Below are positions 7,732-16,400 of a stretch of DNA of 30,845 nt, piece by piece. Each line of letters opens with the position of its first letter. Position 1 is the first letter of the stretch. The notes below the pieces were generated by a model that was not told the origin of the DNA, did not search any database, and saw only the letters and a program-made list of their open reading frames with translations. The stretch comes from Candidatus Nomurabacteria bacterium CG_4_9_14_0_2_um_filter_32_10 (lineage in GTDB: Bacteria; Patescibacteriota; Minisyncoccia; Phycocordibacterales; UBA9973), in assembly GCA_002788475.1 (NCBI GenBank), contig PFRK01000037.1, positions 1-30,845 of the forward strand. Reading direction: 5' to 3'. The position numbers and the translations under genes were made by a program.

Positions 7732-8415
7732 AGGAATAGTTTCTTCTGGCTTTGTCTCTTGAAGCTCAAAAGATTCTTTCACACGAGATTCTAGTTCTTC
7801 AATGCTATGAAAACCAGTCAATACATTTCCTTCAATAACTAAAGCAGGAAGTTCAGTATCTTTTATTTTATAAATCTGAAGCATTGCTTTGACCGCTGAA
7901 AGGTCAATACTATAATCAAAAGAATAGACACGAAGTTCTGGATATTTATCCCGAAGAGAAGAAAGTACTAACCCTTCCCTTTCACATTCACTACAATTTT
8001 CTGCTGTTGTATAAAAATAAAGAATAAATGCTGCTTTAGTTTTACAACGTTCAGAAATCTTTTTTGTTAAGAGATAATCTTTAATTTGAAGAAGAGAATA
8101 GTATTTCTTCAAATATGAAACCGTATCTGTCGTTCCTAAATTATCTTGCCCCCACTCTAATTTACGCCCAAGTTCACCAAGTTCACCTGAAATAACATAA
8201 TCAGAAATATTTTTACAAGAAAGTTCTGAAAGTAATGTAAATTGAGTTTCAGAAGATAAAATATCTATTGATATTTTATCTTGAATTAATTTCAATTGAT
8301 CAATTTTTTTATTACCAAAATAATTACTAACATAGCTAGCACTCAAAAAAAGCCCAACTGTAAATAAAAAAACAATTAAATATTTTTTCCAATCAATGTG
8401 ATTATCTGTATTCAT
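7717..8415 (-). CDS. Membrane-anchored thioredoxin-fold protein
   Basis: The 232-residue protein has an N-terminal membrane anchor (12-28), a helical middle (about 35-125) with C67 and C124, and a C-terminal thioredoxin-like domain: strand AAFILYFYTTAEN, active-site pair CSEC (C141, C144), strand LRVYSFDY, and the cis-proline block TELPALVIEG (P190). The redox domain most likely lies outside the cytoplasm and could exchange electrons with the CcdA-like protein encoded further downstream. It starts 30 nt after the glycosyltransferase stop; its own end overlaps hairpin element 1, which separates it from csoR. The upstream gap contains the direct repeat ATTCGTA twice. The function is inferred from the fold and the CXXC. 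Confidence 0.8.
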   Translation of the reverse strand: MNTDNHIDWKKYLIVFLFTVGLFLSASYVSNYFGNKKIDQLKLIQDKISIDILSSETQFTLLSELSCKNISDYVISGELGELGRKLEWGQDNLGTTDTVSYLKKYYSLLQIKDYLLTKKISERCKTKAAFILYFYTTAENCSECEREGLVLSSLRDKYPELRVYSFDYSIDLSAVKAMLQIYKIKDTELPALVIEGNVLTGFHSIEELESRVKESFELQETKPEETIPKKTS

Positions 8416-8445
8416 AATTCGTAATTCGTAATTTTTAATTGACCC

Positions 8446-9690
8446 TTATCTCCAAGCTGGCTTTCTAGACAGAATAGTATTATAAATAGCTTTTAAAAGC
8501 CAAAAAGGACCAATAGCACTGAAAACTAGAAGAAAATAAATCATATTAAAAGAAAAATCCCATTTTCCATCAACCATTTTTTTACCCAAAGTTATTGATA
8601 AAATAATTAATGAAAATAATAAAATAGCAATAAAAGAAAGAGATTGAGTATTTATAAAAAATGGATCAAAAAAATCAATATTAGAATTAAAGTTAAAACC
8701 TATAGTTTTAAATTCTAAAATTTTAGTAAATAAAAAATTACCCAAAGTATAAATCATTTTCCCAAAAAGATAACTAACTGCAAAAACAGAAACAATACTG
8801 GAAGGAATAGTAAAAAGTGAGAAATTACCATATTTTTTTCTAAAAAGTATCCCTCGATAATCAATCGTATTATTTATAAAACCATAAATCCAACGTAATC
8901 TTTGTTTATATAATTTTGTAATAGTCCCGGGAGTACTAGTATAAACATAAGCATCATTGCATTGCTCTATTTTATAATGATTTTTTTGCATTCTGTAAGC
9001 AATCTCCATATCTTCTGTATTATGAGCATGCCGATATGGACCTAAATCATCAAAAACTTTCTTACGAAATATAGTAAGTGGTCCTGGTGTTACATGTATA
9101 GCCCCTAATAAACCAAGCATCTTTTTTATATAAACAGACATATTATATTCAGCTCTTTGTGCACCTTGAATAATATTTTTTGAACCATTAGCAACAATCG
9201 AAGGAGATACTGCCATAATATTTATATCCTTTTCAAAATAACTCATAATACGAACGAGAGATTCGGGATCTGCAATAGAATCAGCATCAAGGCAACCTAA
9301 ATAATCAGTCTCAATATTTTCAAGACCTAAATTAAGTGCAGTATATTTTCCTCCATTCTCTTTATGAAAAACTTTTATATTAGAATATTTAGAAAATCTT
9401 AAAATAGCTGCCCACGTATTATCAGTAGACCCATCATCTATTAAAAAAATTCTCAACTTGTCTTTAGGATAATTGAGATCAAGAAGAGAACGTACTGTTT
9501 TATATATAGTTTTCTCTTCATTCCAAGAAGGAACGATGATAGTCACTTTTGGATACTTGGTAAGTTTAGTAGGCCCATTTCTTATAATTATTTTCTTCCT
9601 ATTTTCAAGAAAAGTGATTAATAAAAACACCTGTACATAAACAGATAAAAAAGTTAATACATAAAAGACCACATTCGAAATTGAAGCCAT
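8446..9690 (-). CDS. Processive-type membrane glycosyltransferase, GT2 family
   Basis: The 414-residue protein has an N-terminal helix (about 5-25), a GT-A catalytic domain and three or four C-terminal helices, the plan of cellulose/hyaluronan/PgaC-type synthases. Motifs: VTIIVPSWNEE, LIDDGSTDNTW (first Asp pair), CLDADSIADPES (DXD), NTEDMEIAYRM (TED catalytic base) and KQRLRW (QXXRW), which binds the growing chain. It should transfer sugar from a nucleotide-sugar donor on the cytoplasmic face and export a polysaccharide; the sugar cannot be told from sequence. No polysaccharide operon surrounds it. It is preceded by a TGTTATATT extended -10 and by hairpin element 2, so it probably has its own promoter, and it may be cotranscribed with the thioredoxin-like gene. 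Confidence 0.9.
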   Translation of the reverse strand: MASISNVVFYVLTFLSVYVQVFLLITFLENRKKIIIRNGPTKLTKYPKVTIIVPSWNEEKTIYKTVRSLLDLNYPKDKLRIFLIDDGSTDNTWAAILRFSKYSNIKVFHKENGGKYTALNLGLENIETDYLGCLDADSIADPESLVRIMSYFEKDINIMAVSPSIVANGSKNIIQGAQRAEYNMSVYIKKMLGLLGAIHVTPGPLTIFRKKVFDDLGPYRHAHNTEDMEIAYRMQKNHYKIEQCNDAYVYTSTPGTITKLYKQRLRWIYGFINNTIDYRGILFRKKYGNFSLFTIPSSIVSVFAVSYLFGKMIYTLGNFLFTKILEFKTIGFNFNSNIDFFDPFFINTQSLSFIAILLFSLIILSITLGKKMVDGKWDFSFNMIYFLLVFSAIGPFWLLKAIYNTILSRKPAWR

Positions 9691-9703
9691 ATATACACTA
9701 TAT

Positions 9704-9712
9704 AATATAACA
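9704..9712 (-). promoter_or_regulatory. Possible extended -10 for the glycosyltransferase gene
   Basis: The minus strand reads TGTTATATT, a TGn plus TATATT hexamer, 13 nt before the ATG at 9690, giving a leader of about six nt. No good -35 is visible. The same nonamer lies before rnr (23110-23118). Confidence 0.4.
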
Positions 9713-9713
9713 T

Positions 9714-9852
9714 TTTAAGATAAAAAGCAATAAAAAATACAAATTAGTGCTTTCTGCAACATACGCTTCTGAAAGTTAGTATATTGTTTCCAGGTTGATA
9801 TGTGAGTTGCAAGAAAGTACTTAATTTGTATTTTTTAATATTTTATCTTAAA
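9714..9852. repeat. Long hairpin element 2 with 45-nt loop
   Basis: Arms 9714-9760 and 9806-9852 are nearly perfect complements over about 45 bp, with a few extra bases. The loop (9761-9805) is 45 nt with ATACGC first and CAGGTTG at offset 30, as in element 1. It fills the gap between DUF378, whose stop codon abuts its right arm, and the glycosyltransferase promoter. It could terminate transcription, but its size and conserved loop exceed what a terminator needs. Confidence 0.75.
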
Positions 9853-10143
9853 TTACATGTTTCCTCCTGTATTTACACTTGTATCTACAGAAGCATTAAC
9901 TTCACATTTACTACATTTACATTCAAAAATAAACATAATAGCTGCAACTCCTACCAATACATACACAATACCCTCAAGAACGGGTGAAAAACCTAAAACC
10001 ATATTGACAACATTCCAGCCTTCTACACTACCTAAAAACATACCTAAACCTATTAAACCCCAATTTATTCCTCCGATAATTACTAAAATTTTAGTAATCC
10101 AAGTTAATGCACAACTACCTTTACTACAACAACCTTTACACAT
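9853..10143 (-). CDS. DUF378 small membrane protein with Cys-rich ends
   Basis: The 96-residue protein matches DUF378: ITKILVIIGGINWGLIGLGM, then VVNMVLGFSPVLEGIVYVLVG, making two or three membrane helices between about 16 and 73. Both ends carry extra cysteines: MCKGCCSKGSC (C2, C5, C6, C11) and FECKCSKC (C75, C77, C80). With both ends on the same side these could form a metal site or disulfides, an addition I do not associate with ordinary DUF378 proteins. It has its own extended -10 promoter just after rpoD and ends at hairpin element 2, so it looks like a single-gene unit. The function of the family is unknown. Confidence 0.85.
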   Translation of the reverse strand: MCKGCCSKGSCALTWITKILVIIGGINWGLIGLGMFLGSVEGWNVVNMVLGFSPVLEGIVYVLVGVAAIMFIFECKCSKCEVNASVDTSVNTGGNM

Positions 10144-10220
10144 AATATTTTATAAAATTAATTTATAATATTTCCCTTCTGAACGACGATTCAGTCGGAT
10201 AAATCTAATAATATATAATA

Positions 10221-10249
10221 ATTATATCACATCCCAAAAAGTGCTTCAA
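10221..10249 (-). promoter_or_regulatory. Promoter of the DUF378 gene
   Basis: Minus strand: TTGAAG (-35, 10244-10249), 17-bp spacer, TATAAT (-10, 10221-10226) preceded by TGA, an extended -10. The predicted leader is about 70 nt and includes a small CGAC/GTCG hairpin. It lies 12 nt past the rpoD stop. Confidence 0.75.
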
Positions 10250-10261
10250 TAGAAATCAGTA

Positions 10262-11524
10262 TTAATCAAAGTAGTTTTTCAACCTTGCAATCTTTTCATG
10301 CTGGCGAAGTTTTTCATGAACTTTGGCTTCTATCTGACGGATACGTTCACGAGTCACTCCAAATTCTTCCCCTACTCTCTCTAAAGTATGCTGAATACCA
10401 TCAACCAATCCATAACGCATCTCAAGTATTTTACATTCTTTAGGATTAAGTTCATTTAAAACTTCACGAATTTGATCAGACAAAATTCTTCTAGAAGATT
10501 CTTGATCAGGACGTAAAATTTTGTCATCAGGAATGAAATTTTCAAGAGTTGATTTATCATCATCATCTCCTACTGGTTGTTCGAGAGAAATAGTTTCTTG
10601 ACTAATATTTTCAATCACATGAATTTTCTCAACAGGAATACCCATTTCTATGGCAATTTCTTCCGCCAATGGATCCCGACCCAAATCTTGACTAAGTTTT
10701 CTATATGTTTGTTTATATTTTGAAATAGTTTCAACCATATGTACTGGTATACGAATAGTTCTACTTTGATCGGCTAATGCGCGAGTAATAGATTGACGAA
10801 TCCACCAAGTAGCATAAGTAGAAAATTTATATCCTTTAGTCCAATCAAATTTTTCTACTGCTTTAAATAATCCCAAGTTCCCTTCTTGAATCAAATCCAA
10901 AAGACTAAGATTAGCACTCCTACCTACATATTTTTTAGCGATAGAAACAACCAAACGTAAATTAGCTCTAGCTAATAAATTTTTTGCTTCTACATCACCC
11001 AATTCTATTCGTTTTGCAAGATCTTTTTCATCAACTGCATGAATTAGTGCATATTGTCCTATTTCTTTTAAATACATTTGAATAGAATCATGTATAGTGG
11101 ATTTATTTAAATCTTTATCAGAAATATCATTATCTAAATTAAGTAAATTTCCACCTTCCAAAACATCTATCCCAGCAACTGCAAATTTCTCATAAAGTTC
11201 ATCTAAAAATAAAATATTATTTTCGATATTCGGAAAAGTTTTTAATATTTCATCATAAGTAATAAACCCTCTTTTACGTCCTTTCTCTATAAGTTTATTA
11301 GAAAGACGAGTAAATTCTTCCACTTTTTTCCCTCCTGTAACTAATTTTTTAACCTTTGTTTTTTTGACCTGCCTCCCCGCCAACCTCGCCGAGCCTAGGC
11401 GGGCTTTTTTTGATATTTTACGAGACTTCTTAGTTATTTTTTTAACTTTTTTAATTATTTTCTTAACCTTTTTCTTTTTTAAAATTTTCATTTTTTTCTT
11501 TAATTTTTTATTTTTTATTTTCAT
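10262..11524 (-). CDS. rpoD: Primary sigma factor (sigma-70) with Lys-rich N-terminal tail
   Basis: The 420-residue protein directs RNA polymerase to housekeeping promoters. Region 1.1-like helices (about 70-120) precede region 1.2 (SIQMYLKEIGQYALI), region 2 (NLRLVVSIAKKYVGRS, then FDWTKGYKFSTYATWWIRQS for -10 recognition), region 3, and region 4 with the -35 helix-turn-helix (VGEEFGVTRERIRQIEAKVHEKLR). Region 4 agrees with the TTGACA-like promoters seen here. Unusual: residues 1-40 contain 23 lysines, and a GC-rich repeat adds ARLGSARLAGRQ after them. The ATG is directly preceded by GGG and forms the end of an inverted repeat (11525-11588). It is the fourth gene of rpoB-rpoC-dnaG-rpoD. Identity is certain; whether translation starts at this ATG or inside the Lys tail is less so. 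Confidence 0.95.
   Translation of the reverse strand: MKIKNKKLKKKMKILKKKKVKKIIKKVKKITKKSRKISKKARLGSARLAGRQVKKTKVKKLVTGGKKVEEFTRLSNKLIEKGRKRGFITYDEILKTFPNIENNILFLDELYEKFAVAGIDVLEGGNLLNLDNDISDKDLNKSTIHDSIQMYLKEIGQYALIHAVDEKDLAKRIELGDVEAKNLLARANLRLVVSIAKKYVGRSANLSLLDLIQEGNLGLFKAVEKFDWTKGYKFSTYATWWIRQSITRALADQSRTIRIPVHMVETISKYKQTYRKLSQDLGRDPLAEEIAIEMGIPVEKIHVIENISQETISLEQPVGDDDDKSTLENFIPDDKILRPDQESSRRILSDQIREVLNELNPKECKILEMRYGLVDGIQHTLERVGEEFGVTRERIRQIEAKVHEKLRQHEKIARLKNYFD
11366..11405. repeat. GC-rich composite repeat inside rpoD
   Basis: A GC-rich patch with CCCGCC (from 11375) and GGCGGG arms and a CCTGCC start interrupts the AT-rich lysine tract. It is read as ARLGSARLAGRQV; the last part resembles the LPAGRQ repeat family. 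Confidence 0.7.
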
Positions 11525-11588
11525 CCCATTAAAAATTTTAATAATAATTTTTTTGTTTTCTGCCCGTTAGCTAAATTTTTAACGGGAT
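11525..11588 (-). promoter_or_regulatory. Tripartite inverted-repeat leader of rpoD
   Basis: In the direction of transcription: arm 1 CCCGTTAAAAATTT (11573-11586), a local partner TAACGGG (11563-11569), a 24-nt spacer, then distal arm AAATTTTTAATGGG (11525-11538) touching the ATG. Arm 1 can pair with the local arm (7 bp) or with the distal arm (about 16 bp including AU of AUG, one G-U). The same layout precedes smc and spans the dnaG start. Confidence 0.6.
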
Positions 11589-11596
11589 AAATATTT

Positions 11597-13429
11597 TTAT
11601 TTCTTAAAACGATTATTTTTAATATTTTCCTTTCTTTTATTTATTTCGTTTATTTTTTTCAAAATTTCTATTTCTTCTTTCTTTCCTTTTAAATTTTGTA
11701 AATCCATCATTTTTTCCGCTAATTCTTCATTTAAATATTCCTCTTCTACATTCAGTAACATTTCATTTATATCTTTATCTAAGTTTTCATTATTTGAATA
11801 AAATTCTTCTGCCTCATAAATTAAATCTTCCTTAATATTTTTATAAATTTCTTTTGCTTTATTTAATTTTTTAAAGATTAACTCTGGGTCTATAATTCTA
11901 TTTTTTATACCTGTCTGTCCGATAGGAAGGCTCTCTTGCCAAAAAGCTATCCCTAAAAGTCTACGTTCAATAGGATCTTTCCTCATTTTTTTCCCTATAT
12001 TCTCTTTAGCAATTTTTGTTTCTTCAGTTTCAGATTTTAACTCCGATTCAACTTTTTTCAGATCTTCTATCAAAGCATCTTCAGCTATACCTGATTTATT
12101 ACTAATAAGTTTAATAAAATATGATTTTTCAATTGAACTTTCAATTGAATCAACATATGGTAATATTCTTTCTTTTATTTCTCTTCCTACTAATCTCGCT
12201 GAATCTAAACGATTTTTATGTGTATCTTCTTTATTATTATTTAAAATTTTATCTAAAATAAATTCTATTATATGTTTTGAATTGCGAATCGCTGCATGCC
12301 ATGCATCCACTCCCTGCCTACCGGCAGGCAGGCATTTTCCAGAAATTAAATCTGCTGGATCAACACCTTCTGGTAAAGAGACAACCTTTACATCCATTCC
12401 AAAAGAAAGAGCGATTTTGCCAGCTCGTGTTGATGCATTAAATCCTGCTCGATCAGCATCAAAAGCAAGAACTATATTAGTGGATAAACGACGTAATAAT
12501 CCTAAATTTGAAATAACATTTTCTTTGGAAACCGTAGAGTCTGAAAGTGCTGTACCTGAAGTAGCAACAGTATTTCTGAAACCAGCCTGATGAGATAAAA
12601 CTAAATCCATCTGTCCTTCAACTAAAATAGAAAAATTATTCTTACGAATAGAATCCTTCGCTTTATCTAATCCATAAAGAATTGCAGACTTACTAAAAAT
12701 TGGAGTATCAGGACTATTTAAATACTTGGCTTGTTCATATTTGAAATCTTCTCCACCAGAGGCGGATCCGCCTTCGGCGGAAAAAATCCTACCAGAAAAA
12801 GCAGTAATGCGACCACTCGAATCTGAAATTGGAAACATAATTCTACCTCGAAACCTATCATACATTCCCTTCTCAGTTTTTTTAGTTAGACCAGCAAGTT
12901 CAATCTCTTTATCAGAAAAACCATTTTTTTGAAGATAATTATATAATTCACGCCAATCATTTTTTACAAATCCAATCCTAAAATCTTTAATTGTTTTATC
13001 TTCTAAACCCCTTCCTTTCAAATAAAGAAGTACCTCTTTACTTCCTACTAAATTCTTTTCAAAGAATTTAGTAGATTCTTCCATAACTCTATACAATCTT
13101 TCTTTTTCACCTTCTTTTTCTCTACTAAATCCTGCAAGCGAAATTCCTGCTCTTTCAGATAAAATTTTTAATGCACCTTTAAAATCAAGCCCCTCAAATT
13201 CTTCTATAAAAGTAAAAATATCACCTTTAGCCCCACAACCAAAACAATAATAACTAGCACGATCTGGAGACACAAAAAAAGACGGAGTTTTTTCGTTATG
13301 AAAAGGGCATTTGGCTTTGAAGTTTGTACCTACCCGATCTAATTTTATGTAGGAAGAGACTATTTCTTCAATTGAAAGCCTCTCCTTAATTTGTTGAACC
13401 GGAGAGTTCGTCCCGTTAGAGATTTTCAT
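11597..13429 (-). CDS. dnaG: DNA primase DnaG
   Basis: The 610-residue protein makes RNA primers at the replication fork. The CHC2 zinc finger is intact (C41, H44, C62, C65; CPFHNEKTPSFFVSPDR between). The RNA-polymerase basal domain ends in KYLNSPDTPIFSKS (236-249); the TOPRIM domain follows with EGQMD (E271) and the metal pair in FDADRAG (D324, D326). The C-terminal helicase-binding part (about 450-610) is highly charged and weakly recognisable. Two GC-rich repeats are read in frame: SAEGGSASGG (about 217-226) and CLPAGRQG (about 366-373). The N-terminal MKISNG comes from an inverted repeat; related primases begin near NSPVQQIKERL, where the codon ahead is ACG. It lies between rpoC and rpoD. 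Confidence 0.95.
   Translation of the reverse strand: MKISNGTNSPVQQIKERLSIEEIVSSYIKLDRVGTNFKAKCPFHNEKTPSFFVSPDRASYYCFGCGAKGDIFTFIEEFEGLDFKGALKILSERAGISLAGFSREKEGEKERLYRVMEESTKFFEKNLVGSKEVLLYLKGRGLEDKTIKDFRIGFVKNDWRELYNYLQKNGFSDKEIELAGLTKKTEKGMYDRFRGRIMFPISDSSGRITAFSGRIFSAEGGSASGGEDFKYEQAKYLNSPDTPIFSKSAILYGLDKAKDSIRKNNFSILVEGQMDLVLSHQAGFRNTVATSGTALSDSTVSKENVISNLGLLRRLSTNIVLAFDADRAGFNASTRAGKIALSFGMDVKVVSLPEGVDPADLISGKCLPAGRQGVDAWHAAIRNSKHIIEFILDKILNNNKEDTHKNRLDSARLVGREIKERILPYVDSIESSIEKSYFIKLISNKSGIAEDALIEDLKKVESELKSETEETKIAKENIGKKMRKDPIERRLLGIAFWQESLPIGQTGIKNRIIDPELIFKKLNKAKEIYKNIKEDLIYEAEEFYSNNENLDKDINEMLLNVEEEYLNEELAEKMMDLQNLKGKKEEIEILKKINEINKRKENIKNNRFKK
12313..12332. repeat. LPAGRQ palindrome inside dnaG
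   Basis: CCTGCCTACCGGCAGGCAGG is a near-perfect 20-bp palindrome. On the minus strand it encodes C-L-P-A-G-R-Q-G between the TOPRIM core and the helicase-binding region. A perfect 18-bp relative lies in rnr at 23494. Confidence 0.85.
12752..12781. repeat. GGSASGG repeat copy inside dnaG
   Basis: Half-sites TCCACCAGAGGCGGA and TCCGCCTTCGGCGGA; three changes from the perfect 30-bp palindrome at 1275. It is read as SAEGGSASGG in the same frame as the other genic copies. Confidence 0.85.
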
Positions 13430-13488
13430 AAATAATTATATTTGATAAAATTTATAAAGAGTCTAGAGTCCTGTTATCTCTAACGGGA
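13411..13488 (-). promoter_or_regulatory. Inverted repeat spanning the dnaG start
   Basis: Arm 1 CCCGTTAGAGAT (minus strand, 13476-13487) is followed locally by TAACAGG (hairpin with a GAGA loop, one mismatch) and, 52 nt later, by the exact complement ATCTCTAACGGG (13412-13423), which is codons 3-7 of dnaG. The ATG at 13429 lies just before the distal arm, in the long loop. It is the second of three such sites. Confidence 0.65.
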
Positions 13489-13499
13489 TTCATAAAATT

Positions 13500-16400
13500 T
13501 TATTCCTCCTCTGGCAAAATTACTCTACTTTTAAATCCAGTTCCAGCTGGAATTAATCGGCCAATTATGACATTTTCTTTTAAACCTCTTAAAGAATCAA
13601 TTCCGCCTTTAATTGCATTTTCTATGAGAACACGATTAGTATTTTGGAATGATGCTGCAGAAAGCCAACTCTTGGTACGAAGAGATACTTCAGTAATACC
13701 AAGTACTATCGTTTCCGCTTTTGCCTCCTGTTGATTTAACTTAACAATTCTAATATTCTCTTCGATAAATGCTGTATTCTCAACAATATCACCAATAGAA
13801 AAATTAGTCTCTCCCGCATCTTTTATTTTTCTTCGTGAAAACATTTGACGAATAATTATTTCAGTATGTTTTCTTGAGATTGAAGCACTTTGAAGTTCAT
13901 AAACTTTATTTATTTCTCTAATTATATATTCTTCAACTAACTCCTTTCCTCCAAACTTATATATCTCAGCAATATCTGCTGATCCATCAGTCAAAAGTTC
14001 TCCTTTTCTTATTTTTTGACCTACTTTTACTATTGGTGTCCTACGGAACAAAACAGCATATTCGATTTCATTTGATTTTCCGTCAACTTTACTATCAGAT
14101 AGTACTTTAATTATTTTTTCTTTTCCATCTTTATCTTTTATCTCATATATCTCTCCATCAGTTTCTGAAACTACTGCTGGATTTTTAGGAATTCTTCTTT
14201 CAAAAATTTCTTCAATACGAGGCAACCCTGTGGTTATATCAGTACCTGCGACACCTCCAGCATGGAATGTACGCAATGTAAGCTGAGTACCTGGTTCTCC
14301 GATAGCTTGAGCTGCAATAATACCAACAGCTTCTCCTAAATCAACAAGATGATTTCGTCCTAAGTCTAACCCATAACACATTTGACAAAGACCATGAATA
14401 GTACGACATGTAAGTGGAGAACGAACAAAAACTTCTTCAAAACCAGCTCCTTCAATATTATAGGCCTCTTCTTTGGTAATTAAGAATCCTTTTTTATAAA
14501 TTACTTTTCCATCTTTATCTTTCAAATCACCTGCTAACACACGTCCACGAATATTTTTTGAGAGTGGAATTTCAATCCCAGAAATATTTTCTCTAGTTAC
14601 TATCTTCCCATTTTTTGTTCCACAATCTTCTTCAGTTATAACTACATCTTGAGCAACGTCAACTAAACGACGTGTAAGATATCCCGCTTTTGCAGTATTC
14701 AATGCTGTATCAGATGCTCCTTTACGAGCACCATGAGTAGTAACAAAATATTCAATCGGAGAAAGTCCTTCAAGATAAGAAGGTATAATAGGAAATTCTA
14801 AAACACTACCTTGGTTATTTTGGATGAGACCTTTCATTCCATTCATCTGAAGTAAACTTGTCATACTACCTCTAGCTCCAGATATAAATAAATCATAGGT
14901 AGAACCATTTTTATCCAAACTATTAGGTAAAACTTTTTCTAATTCTTTTTTAGCATATGTCCAAACTTCAATAATTTTTTGATACCTTTCCTCTTCAGAA
15001 AAAAGACCTTCATTCCATTCTGTTATTATTTTTTCTTCTAACTTTCTCCCTTCTGCTATAATTTTTTCTTTTTCAACAGGTACTTTTACATTATCTAATC
15101 CCCAAGTCGTACCAGAAAATGTCGAATATTTGAAACCAAAACTCTTTATTTTATCTAGAATAGGAGGAGTATCATCCACACCGTAATGCATAATAAGTTC
15201 ATCAACAAGAGAAGATATTCTTTTTTGAGTCATTTCATCACCTACATAGAAAAAATCATTTGGTAAAATACTATTAAAAAGAAGTTTACCAACTGAAGTA
15301 TCAAAAAATTCTCCACCAAATTTTTTATATTTGTGAGTATCTGTCGCCATAACTTTTATTTTAGCTCGGAGAGATACAGCTCCATATTCATAAGCAGTTA
15401 TAGCAGTATTAGGACTTGAAAAATATTTACCCTCACCAAATTCACCATCAACAGATTTCGTCATCCAATAAGATCCAAGAACAACATCTTTACTAGGATG
15501 AACTATCGGATCACCATTTTGTGGTTTAAGTAAATTTTTATTCGCAGCCATTAATTCTCTAGCTTCAGCTTGAGATTCTTTCAAAAGAGGAACATAAACC
15601 GCCATTTGGTCTCCATCAAAGTCAGCATTAAAAGCCTGACAAACGAGTGGATGTACTTGAATAGCATTTCCTTCAATAAGAATAGGATTAAAAGCTTGAA
15701 TACCTAATCTGTGAAGTGTCGGCGCACGATTTAAGAGAACATATTTTCCTTCAATCACTTCTTCCAACATTGCCCAAACTTCCGGTGTACGTTCTTCTAT
15801 AAGTTTATTTGCTCCACGGATATTAAATGCAAGTTCTGCTTGTAAAATCTTAGAAATTACAAATGGTCTAAAAAGTTCCAATGCCATATGTTTTGGCAAT
15901 CCACATTGATTGAGATTAAGTTCTGGACCAACAACGATAACACTACGACCTGAATAATCTACACGTTTACCAAGTAAATTTTGACGAAATAAACCTTGTT
16001 TAGATTTTAAATTATCAGATAGAGACTTTAAGGGACGTTTTTGAGATTGACTCATCGCAGCACTATCATTTTGTTTTGCAATTGAATTGTCTATAAGTGC
16101 ATCTACTGCTTCTTGAATAATCCTTTTTTCATTTCGCAAAATTACATCTGGTGCGTTTATTTCCTTTAATTTTTTCAAACGATTATTTCTATTTATTACT
16201 CGACGATAAAGATCATTTAAGTCTGATGTCGCATGACGTCCTCCATCAAGAGCAACCATAGGTCGCAATACTGGAGGGATGACTGGAATAACAGTTAGAA
16301 ACATCCACTCTGGTCGAATCCCAGCATAAGTCATAGCACGAATAAGTGAAAGCCTTTTTTGTAATTTTTCTTTTTCAACCATACTTGTTTTTTCAATCAT

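Noticed and set aside
7566..7769. Longer csoR reading frame starting at 7769
   Set aside because: It would overlap the thioredoxin-like gene and run through the hairpin and promoter; family alignment and the promoter place the start at 7565.
9714..9852. Integron attC site, suggested by AAC/GTT at the stem top and same-side extra bases
   Set aside because: Element 1 lacks the GTTRRRY/RYYYAAC boxes, there is no integrase or cassette array, and the stems are much longer than attC.
9857..10168. Plus-strand 103-codon frame
   Set aside because: It is a mirror frame of the DUF378 gene, which has a clear family match and a promoter.
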